Below, in pieces: positions 42,659-51,669 of a stretch of DNA of 64,000 bases; the first letter of the stretch is position 1; every line of letters begins with the position of its first letter. The notes under the pieces are model-generated. The model made no database searches, was not told where the DNA came from, and worked only from the letters and a program-made list of their open reading frames with translations. A program made the translations under genes and the position numbers. Source of the DNA: Clostridia bacterium (GTDB taxonomy: Bacteria; Bacillota; Clostridia; Christensenellales; CAG-138); NCBI GenBank assembly GCA_017435905.1, contig JAFSEB010000080.1, positions 24,695 through 88,694 on the forward strand, given 5' to 3'.

Positions 42659-43267
42659 TCAGGGACGGATCACAAGATCCGCACCGGTGAGCTTTTCGAC
42701 GATCACATACATGTTGGTAACGCCGCCCACCGCAAGCTTGTCGCTCAGGCCGTAATAGTTAAGGCAGGTGCCGCAGGTCAGGATCTCCACGCCCTGCGCT
42801 TCCAGCGTGCGGATATCCTCAAGGGCAGGGGAACCTTCCGTTGTCAGCGTGGCGCCGCCGTTATAGAACAGCACCGCTTCGGGCAGCTGTTCCTGCTGCG
42901 TCAGGGCAAACAGGAAGCCCTTTGCCAGCACCGCACCGAGTTCATCGTTGCCTTCGCCCATTTTGCCGGACGCCATTGCCACCACGATGCGCTTTTTGCC
43001 GGCAGGCACATAGCATGCTTCGCCGCCCACTTCGGGCTGCGCCGCCGCTTCGCCCACGGTGATCTTCACGCAGTATTCCGCTTCGCCCTTCTTTTCCGCA
43101 GCTGCGGTGCAGTTCAGGCTTTTTGCGAGTTTCGTCAGGTTCTCCACCGCAATGGAGTTATCCACCAGCACTTCCACCACGCCGCTGCCGCCAAGCTCTT
43201 TGATGGCTTTTTTCGCCTTTACAACCGGGATAGGGCAGGCATCGCCCATCGCATCAACACGGATCAT
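42659..43267 (-). CDS. yedF: Sulfurtransferase-like selenium metabolism protein YedF
   Basis: 202 residues. The N-terminal TusA-like domain has DAMGDACPIPVVKAKKAI (CPxP motif) and the C-terminal DsrE-like domain has IVVAMASGKMGEGNDELG and GVEILTCGTCLNYYG. This two-domain form is a marker for selenium use. The start ATG 43267 has AAGGAG upstream. No selD or selA gene is visible in the window, so the selenium link rests on family knowledge. Confidence 0.87.
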   Translation of the reverse strand: MIRVDAMGDACPIPVVKAKKAIKELGGSGVVEVLVDNSIAVENLTKLAKSLNCTAAAEKKGEAEYCVKITVGEAAAQPEVGGEACYVPAGKKRIVVAMASGKMGEGNDELGAVLAKGFLFALTQQEQLPEAVLFYNGGATLTTEGSPALEDIRTLEAQGVEILTCGTCLNYYGLSDKLAVGGVTNMYVIVEKLTGADLVIRP

Positions 43268-43406
43268 CTGTTTTCTCCTTTTATGAATTGCCCTTTGCAG
43301 GCGTTTTTTCATTATCAGTTTATCAAATGCATGGGCGATGTCCAATCATTTTTTCAAATGTATTTTATTATAATCGATTTTATAAATAAAAAAGCCATTG
43401 CATATA

Positions 43407-43436
43407 AAAAGCCCCTTCCAAAGAAGAGGCTTTTCC
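43407..43436 (-). terminator. Terminator of the MarR gene
   Basis: AGCCTCTT pairs with AAGGGGCT (one G-U) and is followed by a T-run on the minus strand. Confidence 0.7.
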
Positions 43437-43454
43437 GTATTGAGAAAACGACAC

Positions 43455-43958
43455 TCAGCCATGAGTCCAGGGATAATCTTCGTTGGGGTCAAGCAGCAGG
43501 AAGCAGGTTTCCATGATTTTGAAGAATGCATCCATCTGCTCGCTGGAATAGTACTCGGACACCTTGCTGAAGAACTCAGCAGCGTGCTCCGCATCGTACT
43601 GCATGTGCAGTTTGTTTAGCTTCTTGCCTTTCGTTGTGACCCAAAGAGACTGCTTTTTCTCGTTATTTCCCTGAGATGTTTTGGTTACAAGCTCTTTTTC
43701 GTACAGCTTTTTTACGATTTGGGAAATGGCGCCCTTGGTACGGCTTGACAGTTTTGCAAGTTCGGTAACGGTAATACCGGGGTGAAGATATATTTTTTCC
43801 AGGATGTGCATTTCGGTGGAAGTATAAAACTCGCCCGTGCCGTAATCGAGCCGGCGTGCATTTCTGTCGCCATAGCGTGTTACATAATCGTGGATCAAGT
43901 CACTTTTCTTTTCAAAGCTCCAGCTTTCCCAGATGTTTTCATCATGTCGGATGATCAA
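43455..43958 (-). CDS. MarR family transcriptional regulator
   Basis: 167 residues from the TTG at 43958, chosen because GGGGGG lies upstream and a promoter-like TTGTCT/TATTAA pair would fall within the longer frame (to 44027). The winged helix is clear: TSTEMHILEKIYLHPGITVT, ELAKLSSRTKGAISQIVKKL and ELVTKTSQGNNEKKQSLWVT. Such proteins repress transport or stress genes on ligand binding. It stands alone; its target is unknown. Confidence 0.82.
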   Translation of the reverse strand: MIIRHDENIWESWSFEKKSDLIHDYVTRYGDRNARRLDYGTGEFYTSTEMHILEKIYLHPGITVTELAKLSSRTKGAISQIVKKLYEKELVTKTSQGNNEKKQSLWVTTKGKKLNKLHMQYDAEHAAEFFSKVSEYYSSEQMDAFFKIMETCFLLLDPNEDYPWTHG

Positions 43959-44255
43959 AACCCGTTCCCCCCGCTCATTTAATATGCATACAAACAGACA
44001 AGTATGTGATCGTTTTACTTTTGCCAACTTAGATAAATATATAGTATTTATTGAAGAAAATCAACTGTTTTTTCAGAATCTTTCCGATTTATATATACAT
44101 GATACCATTGCCATCGTTTTTTCGATCCTTTTCAGAAGCAAAACGCTGTTTTTTCCTGTTCTGCCGCCGGGTTTTGTCTATTTTGTAACGATCATATTAT
44201 GTTTCGGCGCTAAACATCTTTGTTTTTATTTTCACATATTCCGACAAACATCGAC
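43959..44255. other. A/T-rich intergenic region between the MarR and alarmone synthetase genes
   Basis: It contains the MarR leader and promoter area (minus). The rest is unusually A/T-rich compared with its neighbours and holds no convincing gene; the small plus-strand frames lack ribosome sites. Confidence 0.5.
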
Positions 44256-44287
44256 AAAAAGGCTGCGGAAATAATTTTTCCGCAGCC
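44256..44287 (-). terminator. Terminator of the alarmone synthetase gene
   Basis: GGCTGCGG/CCGCAGCC stem followed by TTTTTGTC on the minus strand. Confidence 0.85.
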
Positions 44288-44309
44288 GCCGAACAGCTTA
44301 CTTTATTCT

Positions 44310-45017
44310 TTACTTTTTTGTCGCCGTGCTGTCCTCTGCTGCATTCCCCTGCAGGCGGCGGTAAAGCGTCTGCATGCGCAGATCAAGCGCTGCGCTTTCC
44401 TCCGCACAGGCTTTGAGTTCCGCGCGCAGCGCCGCATCATCCTTTGTTTCCGCATCGGATTTATAGCGGATCCTGTGCTCAAGGCTTGCCCAGAAATCCA
44501 TGGCAATGGTGCGGATCTGCACCTCCACGGGCACGGAAACGGCGCCCTTTGACAGGAATACCGGAATGCTGATCACAAGGTGCAAACTGCGGTAGCCGTT
44601 TTCCTTCGGCATTTCAATATAATCCGTGCGGCGAATGAGCCGGATATCATCCTGCGCACAAAGAAGCTCCGCAATATGGTAGATATCGTCCACATAATTG
44701 CAGATAACACGCACCCCCGCAATATCAAGAAGGTTTTCCCTGGCGCTGGCAATCGTCAGCGCTTTCCCCTTGCGCTGCAGCTTTTCCAGTATGCTCGGCA
44801 CGCTTTTCAGGCGGCTGTCGATATGGTGGATGGGGTTATGATCATGGCGCACGCTGAACTCGGCATCAAGGATCTCCAGCTTTGTGGATACCTCCCGGAT
44901 GGCAGCGTTATAAAGCTGCGCCATTTCAAGGTAATCCCTTGCCTGCTGTATGCCGCGCTCACGGGTATCTTCTTCCCCGTTTTCGGAAATAAAAAGGACA
45001 TCCTCCACTTTGGACAT
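44310..45017 (-). CDS. Small alarmone synthetase, GTP pyrophosphokinase family (RelQ/RelP-like)
   Basis: 235 residues made up of a single RelA/SpoT synthetase domain. Motifs are HIDSRLKSVPSILEKLQRKG, DIAGVRVICNYVDDIY and YIEMPKENGYRSLHLVI, with VEVQIRT later. There is no HD hydrolase or TGS/ACT domain, so it only makes (p)ppGpp-type alarmones. AAGGAGC precedes the ATG. It is divergent from the SDR gene and separately terminated. Confidence 0.92.
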   Translation of the reverse strand: MSKVEDVLFISENGEEDTRERGIQQARDYLEMAQLYNAAIREVSTKLEILDAEFSVRHDHNPIHHIDSRLKSVPSILEKLQRKGKALTIASARENLLDIAGVRVICNYVDDIYHIAELLCAQDDIRLIRRTDYIEMPKENGYRSLHLVISIPVFLSKGAVSVPVEVQIRTIAMDFWASLEHRIRYKSDAETKDDAALRAELKACAEESAALDLRMQTLYRRLQGNAAEDSTATKK

Positions 45018-45179
45018 GCGTGTGCTCCTTCGCTTTTGTCGTTCCTGCCTTTATTGTACGCTGCTGCGGGCGCCGCATCAAGCACAAGCGGTTTCGCCGG
45101 GGTGAACTTTTTTGAAGAAATTGCAAACGAAGCGGTTTTATTGCATAATAAACAAAAGACAAAGCAAAGGAGTGTTATC

Positions 45180-45953
45180 ATGAAGATCGCCGTCATTACC
45201 GGCGCCAGTTCCGGCATGGGCCGTGAATTTGTGCTGCAGCTTGCACAAAAGGAGCAGTTTGATGAGATCTGGGTCATTGCCCGCAGGAAGGAAAAGCTGG
45301 AGGAGCTCCGTTCCCTTGTGAAAACGCCCCTTCGCATCCTGCCCCTCGATCTTTCCGGGAAAGACGGTCTTGATGCATATGCCGCTGCGCTCAAAGCGGC
45401 ACAGCCCGATGTGCGTGTGCTTGTGAACGCCAGCGGTTTCGGCAGGTTCGGCAATTACGAGGAGGTGCCGCTGCAGGATTCCCTCGACATGATCGACCTG
45501 AATTGCAAAGCCCTTGTGGCCATGACGGAGCTGACGCTTCCCTACATGCAGAAAGGTGCAAAGATACTGCAGCTTGATTCCCTTTCCTCCTTCCAGCCCG
45601 TTCCCTACATTAATGTATACGGCGCCACGAAGGCATTTGTACTCAGCTATTCCCGTGCGCTCAATGTGGAGCTTTCCCCAAGGGGCATCCGGGTGATGGC
45701 CATGTGCCCCGGGTGGGTCAAAACGGAGTTCTTTGACCATGCCATCAAGGAAGGCAGCACCGCCGTCACGTATTTCAACGTCATGTTCACCGCCAAAGAA
45801 GTGGTCAAAACCGGCATCCGGGATCTTTACCACACAAAAAAGGATGTTTCCATCCACGATATCCGTGTGAAGGCACAGGTGCTTGCCACGAAGCTGCTGC
45901 CCCACAGGCTGGTGATGCGCATTTGGATGAAGCAGCAGAAGCATTCCTATTGA
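45180..45953 (+). CDS. Short-chain dehydrogenase/reductase family oxidoreductase
   Basis: 257 residues. The NAD(P)-binding motif TGASSGMG, the NAS motif in VLVNASGFGRFG, catalytic YGATKAF (YxxxK) with a preceding Ser, and CPGWVKTEF mark a classical SDR; an Arg at IARRKEK suggests NADP. The substrate is unknown. The start ATG 45180 has AAAGGAG upstream; the long upstream open frame belongs to the opposite strand's alarmone synthetase. Confidence 0.9.
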   Translation: MKIAVITGASSGMGREFVLQLAQKEQFDEIWVIARRKEKLEELRSLVKTPLRILPLDLSGKDGLDAYAAALKAAQPDVRVLVNASGFGRFGNYEEVPLQDSLDMIDLNCKALVAMTELTLPYMQKGAKILQLDSLSSFQPVPYINVYGATKAFVLSYSRALNVELSPRGIRVMAMCPGWVKTEFFDHAIKEGSTAVTYFNVMFTAKEVVKTGIRDLYHTKKDVSIHDIRVKAQVLATKLLPHRLVMRIWMKQQKHSY

Positions 45954-45958
45954 TACCC

Positions 45959-46180
45959 TCAGCGGACATCCAGCCCGAACACACGCTGCAGCAACAGCAG
46001 CGCCAGCGCCCCCAGCACGCTGAAGCCGATGGCAGCCCCAAGCCCCCGGAATATGCCGGAAAGAAAGCTTCTGAAAAAGAGGCGTTTGCTGTCGCTGAGG
46101 GCATCCGCCAGCTTTCGTATGCCGCTTGCTTCAAGGGCATTGAGCAGTATTTCGATCCGTTTGTCCGTATCCTTCATCAA
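45959..46180 (-). CDS. DUF5665 small membrane protein
   Basis: 73 residues. A charged amphipathic N-terminal half (RIEILLNALEASGIRKLADA) leads to one hydrophobic helix (RGLGAAIGFSVLGALALLLL) and a short tail. This matches DUF5665, which is frequent in spore-forming Bacillota and has no known function. It is downstream of the SASP genes on the same strand. Confidence 0.75.
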   Translation of the reverse strand: MMKDTDKRIEILLNALEASGIRKLADALSDSKRLFFRSFLSGIFRGLGAAIGFSVLGALALLLLQRVFGLDVR

Positions 46181-46198
46181 AACCGCCTTTTAACGGGA

Positions 46199-46226
46199 GC
46201 GAAGCCGGGGCTTTCCCCGGCTTCGA
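46199..46226 (-). other. Hairpin between SASP and DUF5665 genes
   Basis: CGAAGCCGGGG/CCCCGGCTTCG, a perfect 11-bp stem without an adjacent T-run, immediately after the SASP stop codon. It may protect the SASP mRNA 3' end. Confidence 0.6.
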
Positions 46227-46238
46227 GCTGTTTCGCAT

Positions 46239-46505
46239 TTAGTTTGCGCCGTTGTCCTTCATGTTGTCCTGGGCATAGGCGATCATACGCTTGACCATTT
46301 CGCCGCCAACGCTGCCCGCTTCACGGGAAGTGAGGTCGCCGTTGTAGCCCTTCTTGAGGTTCACGTTCATGGAGTTCGCCACCTCGGTCTTGAAGGACTG
46401 CATATTCTTCTTGTTGGCCTTGCTGCCGCTGTTATTGTTGTTGGAGCTGTTGCTGCCGTTGGAGCTGCTGCCGTTCCGGTTGGGGTTCATGTTGTTGTTC
46501 ATCAT
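46239..46505 (-). CDS. Alpha/beta-type small acid-soluble spore protein with Asn/Ser-rich extension
   Basis: 88 residues. The conserved SASP core begins near residue 36 (MQSFKTEVANSMNVNLKKGY, NGDLTSREAGSVGGEMVKRM), with the GPR cleavage region around FKTEVANS. These proteins coat spore DNA. The first 35 residues are almost all Asn, Ser and Gly and are absent from typical SASPs. GGAGG lies 9 bases before the ATG. The neighbouring SASP gene has the same core but no extension. Confidence 0.92.
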   Translation of the reverse strand: MMNNNMNPNRNGSSSNGSNSSNNNNSGSKANKKNMQSFKTEVANSMNVNLKKGYNGDLTSREAGSVGGEMVKRMIAYAQDNMKDNGAN

Positions 46506-46548
46506 TTTCTGTTACCTCCGATTTTTTTGAATGGGAATATCCCACGTT

Positions 46549-46743
46549 TTATTTCTGCAGATTATTTTCGGCGTAAGCGATCATGCGCTTGACCATTTCA
46601 CCGCCGACAGAGCCGGCTTCACGGGAAGTCAGGTCGCCGTTATAACCCTGCTTCAGGTTCACGTTCAGGGAGTTTGCCACTTCCATCTTGAACGCGTCCA
46701 TCGCCTGCTTGGATTCGGGAACGAGAACGTTGTTCCTTGCCAT
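46549..46743 (-). CDS. Alpha/beta-type small acid-soluble spore protein
   Basis: 64 residues, the normal size: MARNNVLVPESKQAMDAFKM, then NSLNVNLKQGYNGDLTSREA and GGEMVKRMIAYAE. It binds and protects DNA in the dormant spore and is a GPR substrate. The start ATG 46743 has AAGGAGGTG upstream; the longer frame to 46788 is not supported. Confidence 0.95.
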   Translation of the reverse strand: MARNNVLVPESKQAMDAFKMEVANSLNVNLKQGYNGDLTSREAGSVGGEMVKRMIAYAENNLQK

Positions 46744-46844
46744 GTGTTTTTCACCTCCTTGATGATGTGCCCTTAACTTGCGCATCAAAGTGCCGCTTTA
46801 TAAGTGGAAATCCATAGGAAACCATACAAAGAAAGACAGCATAT

Positions 46845-46889
46845 AAAAAACGCATGCCATTCGGAATACCCCGTACGCATGCGTTTTTT
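46845..46889. terminator. Bidirectional terminator with conserved apical motif
   Basis: The 13-bp stem 46845-46857/46877-46889 has an apex that on the minus strand reads CGG-GGTATT-CCG (46873-46862). It follows recG and precedes the SASP promoter region. Confidence 0.85.
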
Positions 46890-46910
46890 TGTGCAGATTT
46901 TTTATTCTGT

Positions 46911-48941
46911 TTAATTCGGCGCAATACCGCCCCGTTCGGAAAGCAGCTGTTTTGCTTTTTCGATAAGCGGCAGCGCTTCCTTCGGCTTTTGCGCAAGCAG
47001 CATTTGTGCGGCGCTGCGGGAATCCTTGAGAAGCTCCATGCTGCAGGCGAGCCGGAGCGCCGTAAGCTCATTCACGCCGTGCTGCCTTTCCCCGAGGAAC
47101 TCGCCGGGGCCTCGCATGGAAAGATCCTTTTCCGCAATCACAAAGCCGTCGTTTGTCTCCGCCAGGGCGCTGAGGCGTTCCCGTGCGCTGTCCGCATCGG
47201 ATTCCGACAGCAGGAAGCAGTAGGCTTCCTCGCTTCCCCTGCCGACACGCCCACGCAGCTGGTGCAGCTGCGCAAGGCCGAACCTGTCCGCATTTTCGAT
47301 GACCATCACCGAAGCGTTCCTGACATCCACGCCCACCTCGATCACCGTGGTGGAAACCAGCACATCGATCTCGCCCCGGCGGAAGGCTTCCGCCGTTTCA
47401 TCCTTCTTTGCCGCCGCCATGCGCCCGTGAAGAAGGGCAAGTTTCGCATGGAGCTTGTTCTCAAGCTCCCTGAACAGGTCGCTTGCGCTCAGCACGCCCT
47501 CAAGGGCTTCCGACTGCTCCACAAGGGGGCAAACCACATAAGCCTGCCTGCCGCTGTCGATCTGCTGCTGCAAAAAGTTGTACATCGCTTCCCGTTTTGA
47601 TCGGGGCACATAACGTGTCATGATAGGCTTCCTGCCCGGCGGCAGTTCATCGAGCAGCGACACTTCAAGGTCGCCGTACAGGATCAGCGAAAGCGTACGG
47701 GGAATGGGCGTGGCGCTCATGATGAGCATATGGGCATTTTCGCCCTTTGCGCCGATGGCGGCACGCTGCCTGACGCCGAAGCGGTGCTGTTCATCCGCAA
47801 TGACGGCGCCAAGGTCGTGAAATTCCACCCCTTCGGAAAGAAGCGCATGGGTACCCACGGCGGCAACGGCTTCGCCGCTTTTGAGCGCCGCAAGGGCTGC
47901 ATCGTGCTCCTTTTTCTTCATGCCGCCCACAAGCAGCACCGTTTTCCCGGGGAACAGGTTTTCTACCGCCCGGTAATGCTGCCGTGCCAGGATCTCCGTT
48001 GGCGCCATCAGCACGCTCTGCGCACCGTTTTGTGCCGCAGCGAACATCAAAAACAGCGCCACCGCCGTTTTGCCGCTGCCCACATCGCCCTGCAAAAGGC
48101 GGTTCATGCGCCTTCCTGCAGAAATTTCCCGGGAAATTTCTTCCATGGCACGGCGCTGTGCACCCGTCGGCACAAAGGGCAGCGTTTTCAGGAACCTGTC
48201 AAGAACACCCTCCATCCGCATGGGTCTGCCGGGGAAAGACAGTCTTTCATCCCGAAGCAGCTGCACCATCAGCGAATAAAGAAGCATATCCTCAAAGGCA
48301 AGGCGGTCCTTTGCTTTCGACAGGGCAGCCATATCCGTGGGCCGGTGCAGCTCCCGGAGGGCGGCGGAAAGGGGCAAAAGCCCGTACCTTTGCACGATGG
48401 CGGCAGGAAGCGTTTCTTCCACCGCATCCCCCACCGCCGTGAGGGCGGCGGATACCGCATCACGCACCACCTTTTGGGAAAGCCCTGCAACAAGGGGGTA
48501 AACCGGTTCAATACCCGGCAATTCTGCGCTCAGCGAGGGGTTTACAAGCTTTGTGCCCCGGCTTCTGTCAAGCCTGCCGCAGGCATAATACGCTTCCCCG
48601 GGGGTAAGGCTGCGCCCACGGTAAGGCTGGTTATACCAAACAAGGGTGAACTGCGCCTTTTTGTCGTTTGGATCCGCCCCGAACTCAATGACACGCACGG
48701 TGGTGATCTGCATCGCCCTGTGGATGCGTGCAAGCTTTGCTTCCGACAGGATCACCACATGAAATGCACCCACCGTGCCGTGGGCCGCTTCCTTCACGGC
48801 GCATACAGAGGAAAAATCCCGATAGCTGCGGGGGGCATAATACAAAAGATCGCGCAAAGAAATTAGGCCCAGCTTGCCGAACGCTTCGGCTCGGCGCGGG
48901 CCTATTCCTTTGATATTTGTAATGTGATCGGAAAGCCTCAT
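46911..48941 (-). CDS. recG: ATP-dependent DNA helicase RecG
   Basis: 676 residues, typical RecG length. The N-terminal wedge domain (ITNIKGIGPRRAEAFGKLG; RDLLYYAPRSYRDFS) is followed by helicase motifs GDVGSGKTAVA (Walker A), ADEQHRFGVRQR (DExx), SATPIPRTL and QLRGRVGRG. It reverses stalled forks and resolves recombination intermediates. Its ATG overlaps the TGA of the upstream DAK2 gene by four bases, indicating translational coupling. Confidence 0.96.
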   Translation of the reverse strand: MRLSDHITNIKGIGPRRAEAFGKLGLISLRDLLYYAPRSYRDFSSVCAVKEAAHGTVGAFHVVILSEAKLARIHRAMQITTVRVIEFGADPNDKKAQFTLVWYNQPYRGRSLTPGEAYYACGRLDRSRGTKLVNPSLSAELPGIEPVYPLVAGLSQKVVRDAVSAALTAVGDAVEETLPAAIVQRYGLLPLSAALRELHRPTDMAALSKAKDRLAFEDMLLYSLMVQLLRDERLSFPGRPMRMEGVLDRFLKTLPFVPTGAQRRAMEEISREISAGRRMNRLLQGDVGSGKTAVALFLMFAAAQNGAQSVLMAPTEILARQHYRAVENLFPGKTVLLVGGMKKKEHDAALAALKSGEAVAAVGTHALLSEGVEFHDLGAVIADEQHRFGVRQRAAIGAKGENAHMLIMSATPIPRTLSLILYGDLEVSLLDELPPGRKPIMTRYVPRSKREAMYNFLQQQIDSGRQAYVVCPLVEQSEALEGVLSASDLFRELENKLHAKLALLHGRMAAAKKDETAEAFRRGEIDVLVSTTVIEVGVDVRNASVMVIENADRFGLAQLHQLRGRVGRGSEEAYCFLLSESDADSARERLSALAETNDGFVIAEKDLSMRGPGEFLGERQHGVNELTALRLACSMELLKDSRSAAQMLLAQKPKEALPLIEKAKQLLSERGGIAPN

Positions 48942-50566
48942 TCTACGGAAATATAATAGTAGTAAAGGGGCTGACCGCCTCGCTGCACCATGCACTCGGC
49001 GTCGGGATACTTTTCGGATACGGCCTCCGCAAAGGCGTTGGCGGTATCTTCCGTAACATCGCTGCCGTAGAAGACGGTGATGATGGCATCCTCGCTCTTT
49101 TCGGCGACCATGCGGTCCACAAGAGCCATGGAAACAGCCTCTACGCTTTCGCCCACCTCTTCGATGGTGCCGTTCATAAGGCCGATGATGTTGCCTTCGT
49201 GGATGTCGTTGCCGTTCACATGGGTATCACGCACCGCATAGGTCACGGAGCCGGATACCACGTTGGCGAAGGCTTCCTTCATAGCGGCTTCGTTATCTTC
49301 GGGCGCCGCATCGGGATCGAAGGCGATGGCAGCCGCCACGCCCTGCACCATAGCCTTGGTGGGGATGACGATGACGTTGCGGTCGGAAAGCTCCGCAGCC
49401 TGCTGTGCCGCAAGGATGATGTTGGAGTTGTTGGGAAGCACGAAAACATTGCGTGCGTTTGCCTTTTTGATGGCATGACCGATGGTCTCGATGCTGGGGT
49501 TCATGGTCTGACCGCCCTGCACGCTTGCCGCCACACCGAGGGAGGTGAACACCTCTTCGATGCCGTCGCCGGAGCTGACCGCCACCATGGCGCTTTCCTT
49601 TTCGTTCTTCTTGAGGTTTTCAAGGATCTCCCGGTTCTGCTCACGCATGTTTTCGATCTTGATGCGGTCCACCTCGCCAAGGCGAAGTGCAAGCTGCAGG
49701 ATCTTGCCGGGGCAGTTGGAGTGGACGTGCACCTTCACAAAGTCCGCATCGTGGGCGATGACAACGCTGTCGCCGATCTTCATGAGCTTTTCACGCAGGC
49801 GGTCAAGATCCGCCTCGGTGAAGGATTCGTCCAGATGAATGATGAAAAATTCCGTACAATAACCGAACTTGATGTCCTCAAGATCCTCAAAGCCGGCGGT
49901 CTCCTCCACGGCGGAAGATGCGGTGCAATCGTCCACATAGTCCTCGATCTCCTCGCCGTCAATGGCCATCTTAAAGCCGCGGAAAATGGTGACAAGACCC
50001 TTGCCGCCGCTGTCCACCACGCCGGCTTCCTTCAGAACGGGAAGAAGATCCGGGGTGATGCGAAGGGCAGCTTCGCCGCTTTCGATGATAAGATCGATGA
50101 GCTTATACACGTTGGCGCCCTCTTCCGCTGCCTTTTCCACCGCCTCGCCGATCATGCGGGAAACGGTGAGCATGGTGCCCTCTTTGGGCTTCATGACGGC
50201 TTTGTAAGCGGCTTCGGTGCCGGTTTTGAGCGCCTGCGCAAGAAGCTGTGCATCCATTTCTTCCGCACCGGCAAGGGCACGGGAGAAGCCGCGCAGGATC
50301 TGGGAAAGGATGACACCGCTGTTGCCCCTTGCGCCCTTGAGGGAGCCGAGGGATGCCGCAGCCGCCACATCCGCTACTTTTTCGCTTTTGACTTCACGGA
50401 TCTCCTTCACCGCACCCTGCATGGTCATATGCATGTTGGTGCCCGTATCGCCATCCGGCACAGGGAAGACGTTGAGGGAGTCGATCAGCGCCTTGTTCTT
50501 GTCAAGCAGCGCTGCGCCGGTCAGGAACATTTCCCTGAGCAGCGCACCGCCAATGGTATTATTCAT
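48938..50566 (-). CDS. DAK2-domain protein YloV (fatty acid kinase FakA-like)
   Basis: 542 residues. The DAK2 nucleotide-binding domain occupies the first 200 residues (NVFPVPDGDTGTNMHMTMQG; GARGNSGVILSQILRGF). The middle and C-terminal parts are the YloV/FakA-type extension (KVHVHSNCPG; NNSNIILAAQQAAEL). FakA phosphorylates fatty acids held by FakB. The order yloU-yloV-recG is conserved in Bacillota. Confidence 0.9.
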   Translation of the reverse strand: MNNTIGGALLREMFLTGAALLDKNKALIDSLNVFPVPDGDTGTNMHMTMQGAVKEIREVKSEKVADVAAAASLGSLKGARGNSGVILSQILRGFSRALAGAEEMDAQLLAQALKTGTEAAYKAVMKPKEGTMLTVSRMIGEAVEKAAEEGANVYKLIDLIIESGEAALRITPDLLPVLKEAGVVDSGGKGLVTIFRGFKMAIDGEEIEDYVDDCTASSAVEETAGFEDLEDIKFGYCTEFFIIHLDESFTEADLDRLREKLMKIGDSVVIAHDADFVKVHVHSNCPGKILQLALRLGEVDRIKIENMREQNREILENLKKNEKESAMVAVSSGDGIEEVFTSLGVAASVQGGQTMNPSIETIGHAIKKANARNVFVLPNNSNIILAAQQAAELSDRNVIVIPTKAMVQGVAAAIAFDPDAAPEDNEAAMKEAFANVVSGSVTYAVRDTHVNGNDIHEGNIIGLMNGTIEEVGESVEAVSMALVDRMVAEKSEDAIITVFYGSDVTEDTANAFAEAVSEKYPDAECMVQRGGQPLYYYYISVE

Positions 50567-50624
50567 GTTGTATTATTCCTTCCTGCCGCAGGAAAGATCG
50601 CATGCGGCGTTCCTTCCTGTTGTG

Positions 50625-50981
50625 TTATGCGCGAATGGCTTCAACGTGAATGTTCACGTTCATGACCTTGATGCCCGTCATTTCATTCACGCGATAACGG
50701 ACGTTTTCAATGGCATTGCGTGCAACAGCCGCAAGGGAAGTGCCGTATACTACGGTCACATAAAGATCGATATCCACGCTTTCACCGTCTTCAAGAACAG
50801 TGACCTTAACGCCGCGCTTATGGTTGTCGCCGCCCACAAGCTGCCAAAGCTGATCGCCGGTGGTTTTGGCGGTCATCCCCACGATGCCGTAGTTTTCAGA
50901 GGCGGCATAGCCTGCGATCGTTGCAACGATATCTTCCGAAATGCTGATCTTGCCCAACTCGGTCATAATGATTCCCGGCAT
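50625..50981 (-). CDS. Asp23/Gls24 family envelope stress protein (YloU)
   Basis: 118 residues. Starts near LGKISISEDIVATIAGYAAS, with the central GVKVTVLEDGESVDIDLYVT and the end MTGIKVMNVNIHVEAI, the standard Asp23 pattern. Members associate with the membrane or support neighbouring DAK-type kinases. It is first in the yloU-yloV-recG cluster. Confidence 0.92.
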   Translation of the reverse strand: MPGIIMTELGKISISEDIVATIAGYAASENYGIVGMTAKTTGDQLWQLVGGDNHKRGVKVTVLEDGESVDIDLYVTVVYGTSLAAVARNAIENVRYRVNEMTGIKVMNVNIHVEAIRA

Positions 50982-51101
50982 GGTCGTGCATCCTCCTTGT
51001 TGTTTTTCTTCTTAATTTCATAATACTGGTATGATACCATTTTATATTCTACCCTAAAAGCGCCCGTTTCGCAAGCAAAGTGCCAAAAACTCCTGAAATT
51101 C

Positions 51102-51569
51102 TTACATTTTCATGCCTGTTTTTTCAAGAAGCAGCAGTTTTTCCTTCAATAATATGCCGCCTGCGTAGCCTGTCAGGGCGCCGGATGCTCCCACCACCCT
51201 GTGGCAGGGGATGATGATGGGGATGGGATTGCGGTTGTTTGCCATGCCCACCGCCCGTGCGGCTTTTTCATTGCCGATGCGTTTTGCGATCTCCCCGTAG
51301 CTTCCCGTTTCGCCGTAAGGGATCATAAGCAGCGCTTCCCACACCGTTTTTTGGAAGGGCGTGCCATCCGGCGCAAGGGGAACGGTGAATTTGCGCCGCT
51401 CGCCTGCAAAATACTCCAAAAGCTGTTTTTGCGTTTCAAGAAGAAGGGGCGTGGGGGCGGCCTCCCCGGTTACGGTGCCGCCGAAGCGAAGCGCCGTCAG
51501 CGCACCGCATGTTTCCACCGCCGTCAGAACACAAAGGGGCGTTTCAAAAGCAAATGCGTAAGTTTCCAA
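51102..51569 (-). CDS. ogt: Methylated-DNA-[protein]-cysteine S-methyltransferase
   Basis: 155 residues. The catalytic motif IIPCHRVVGASGALTGYAGG is intact, preceded by FQKTVWEALLMIPYGET and ARAVGMANNRNP of the helix-turn-helix. It repairs O6-alkylguanine by suicide transfer to the Cys. The gene is transcribed alone, divergent from transketolase. Confidence 0.94.
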   Translation of the reverse strand: METYAFAFETPLCVLTAVETCGALTALRFGGTVTGEAAPTPLLLETQKQLLEYFAGERRKFTVPLAPDGTPFQKTVWEALLMIPYGETGSYGEIAKRIGNEKAARAVGMANNRNPIPIIIPCHRVVGASGALTGYAGGILLKEKLLLLEKTGMKM

Positions 51570-51669
51570 AATAGTATCACTCCCCTGCTCTTTTTATGTT
51601 ATAATACATGATATAGCTGCAAAAAGGCAATTTTAACGATACTCATCTATTACAAACACGGAGGATACC

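Noticed and set aside
44580..45179. N-terminal extension of the SDR gene
   Set aside because: It runs antisense through the alarmone synthetase gene, and the SDR fold starts at 45180 with its own ribosome site.
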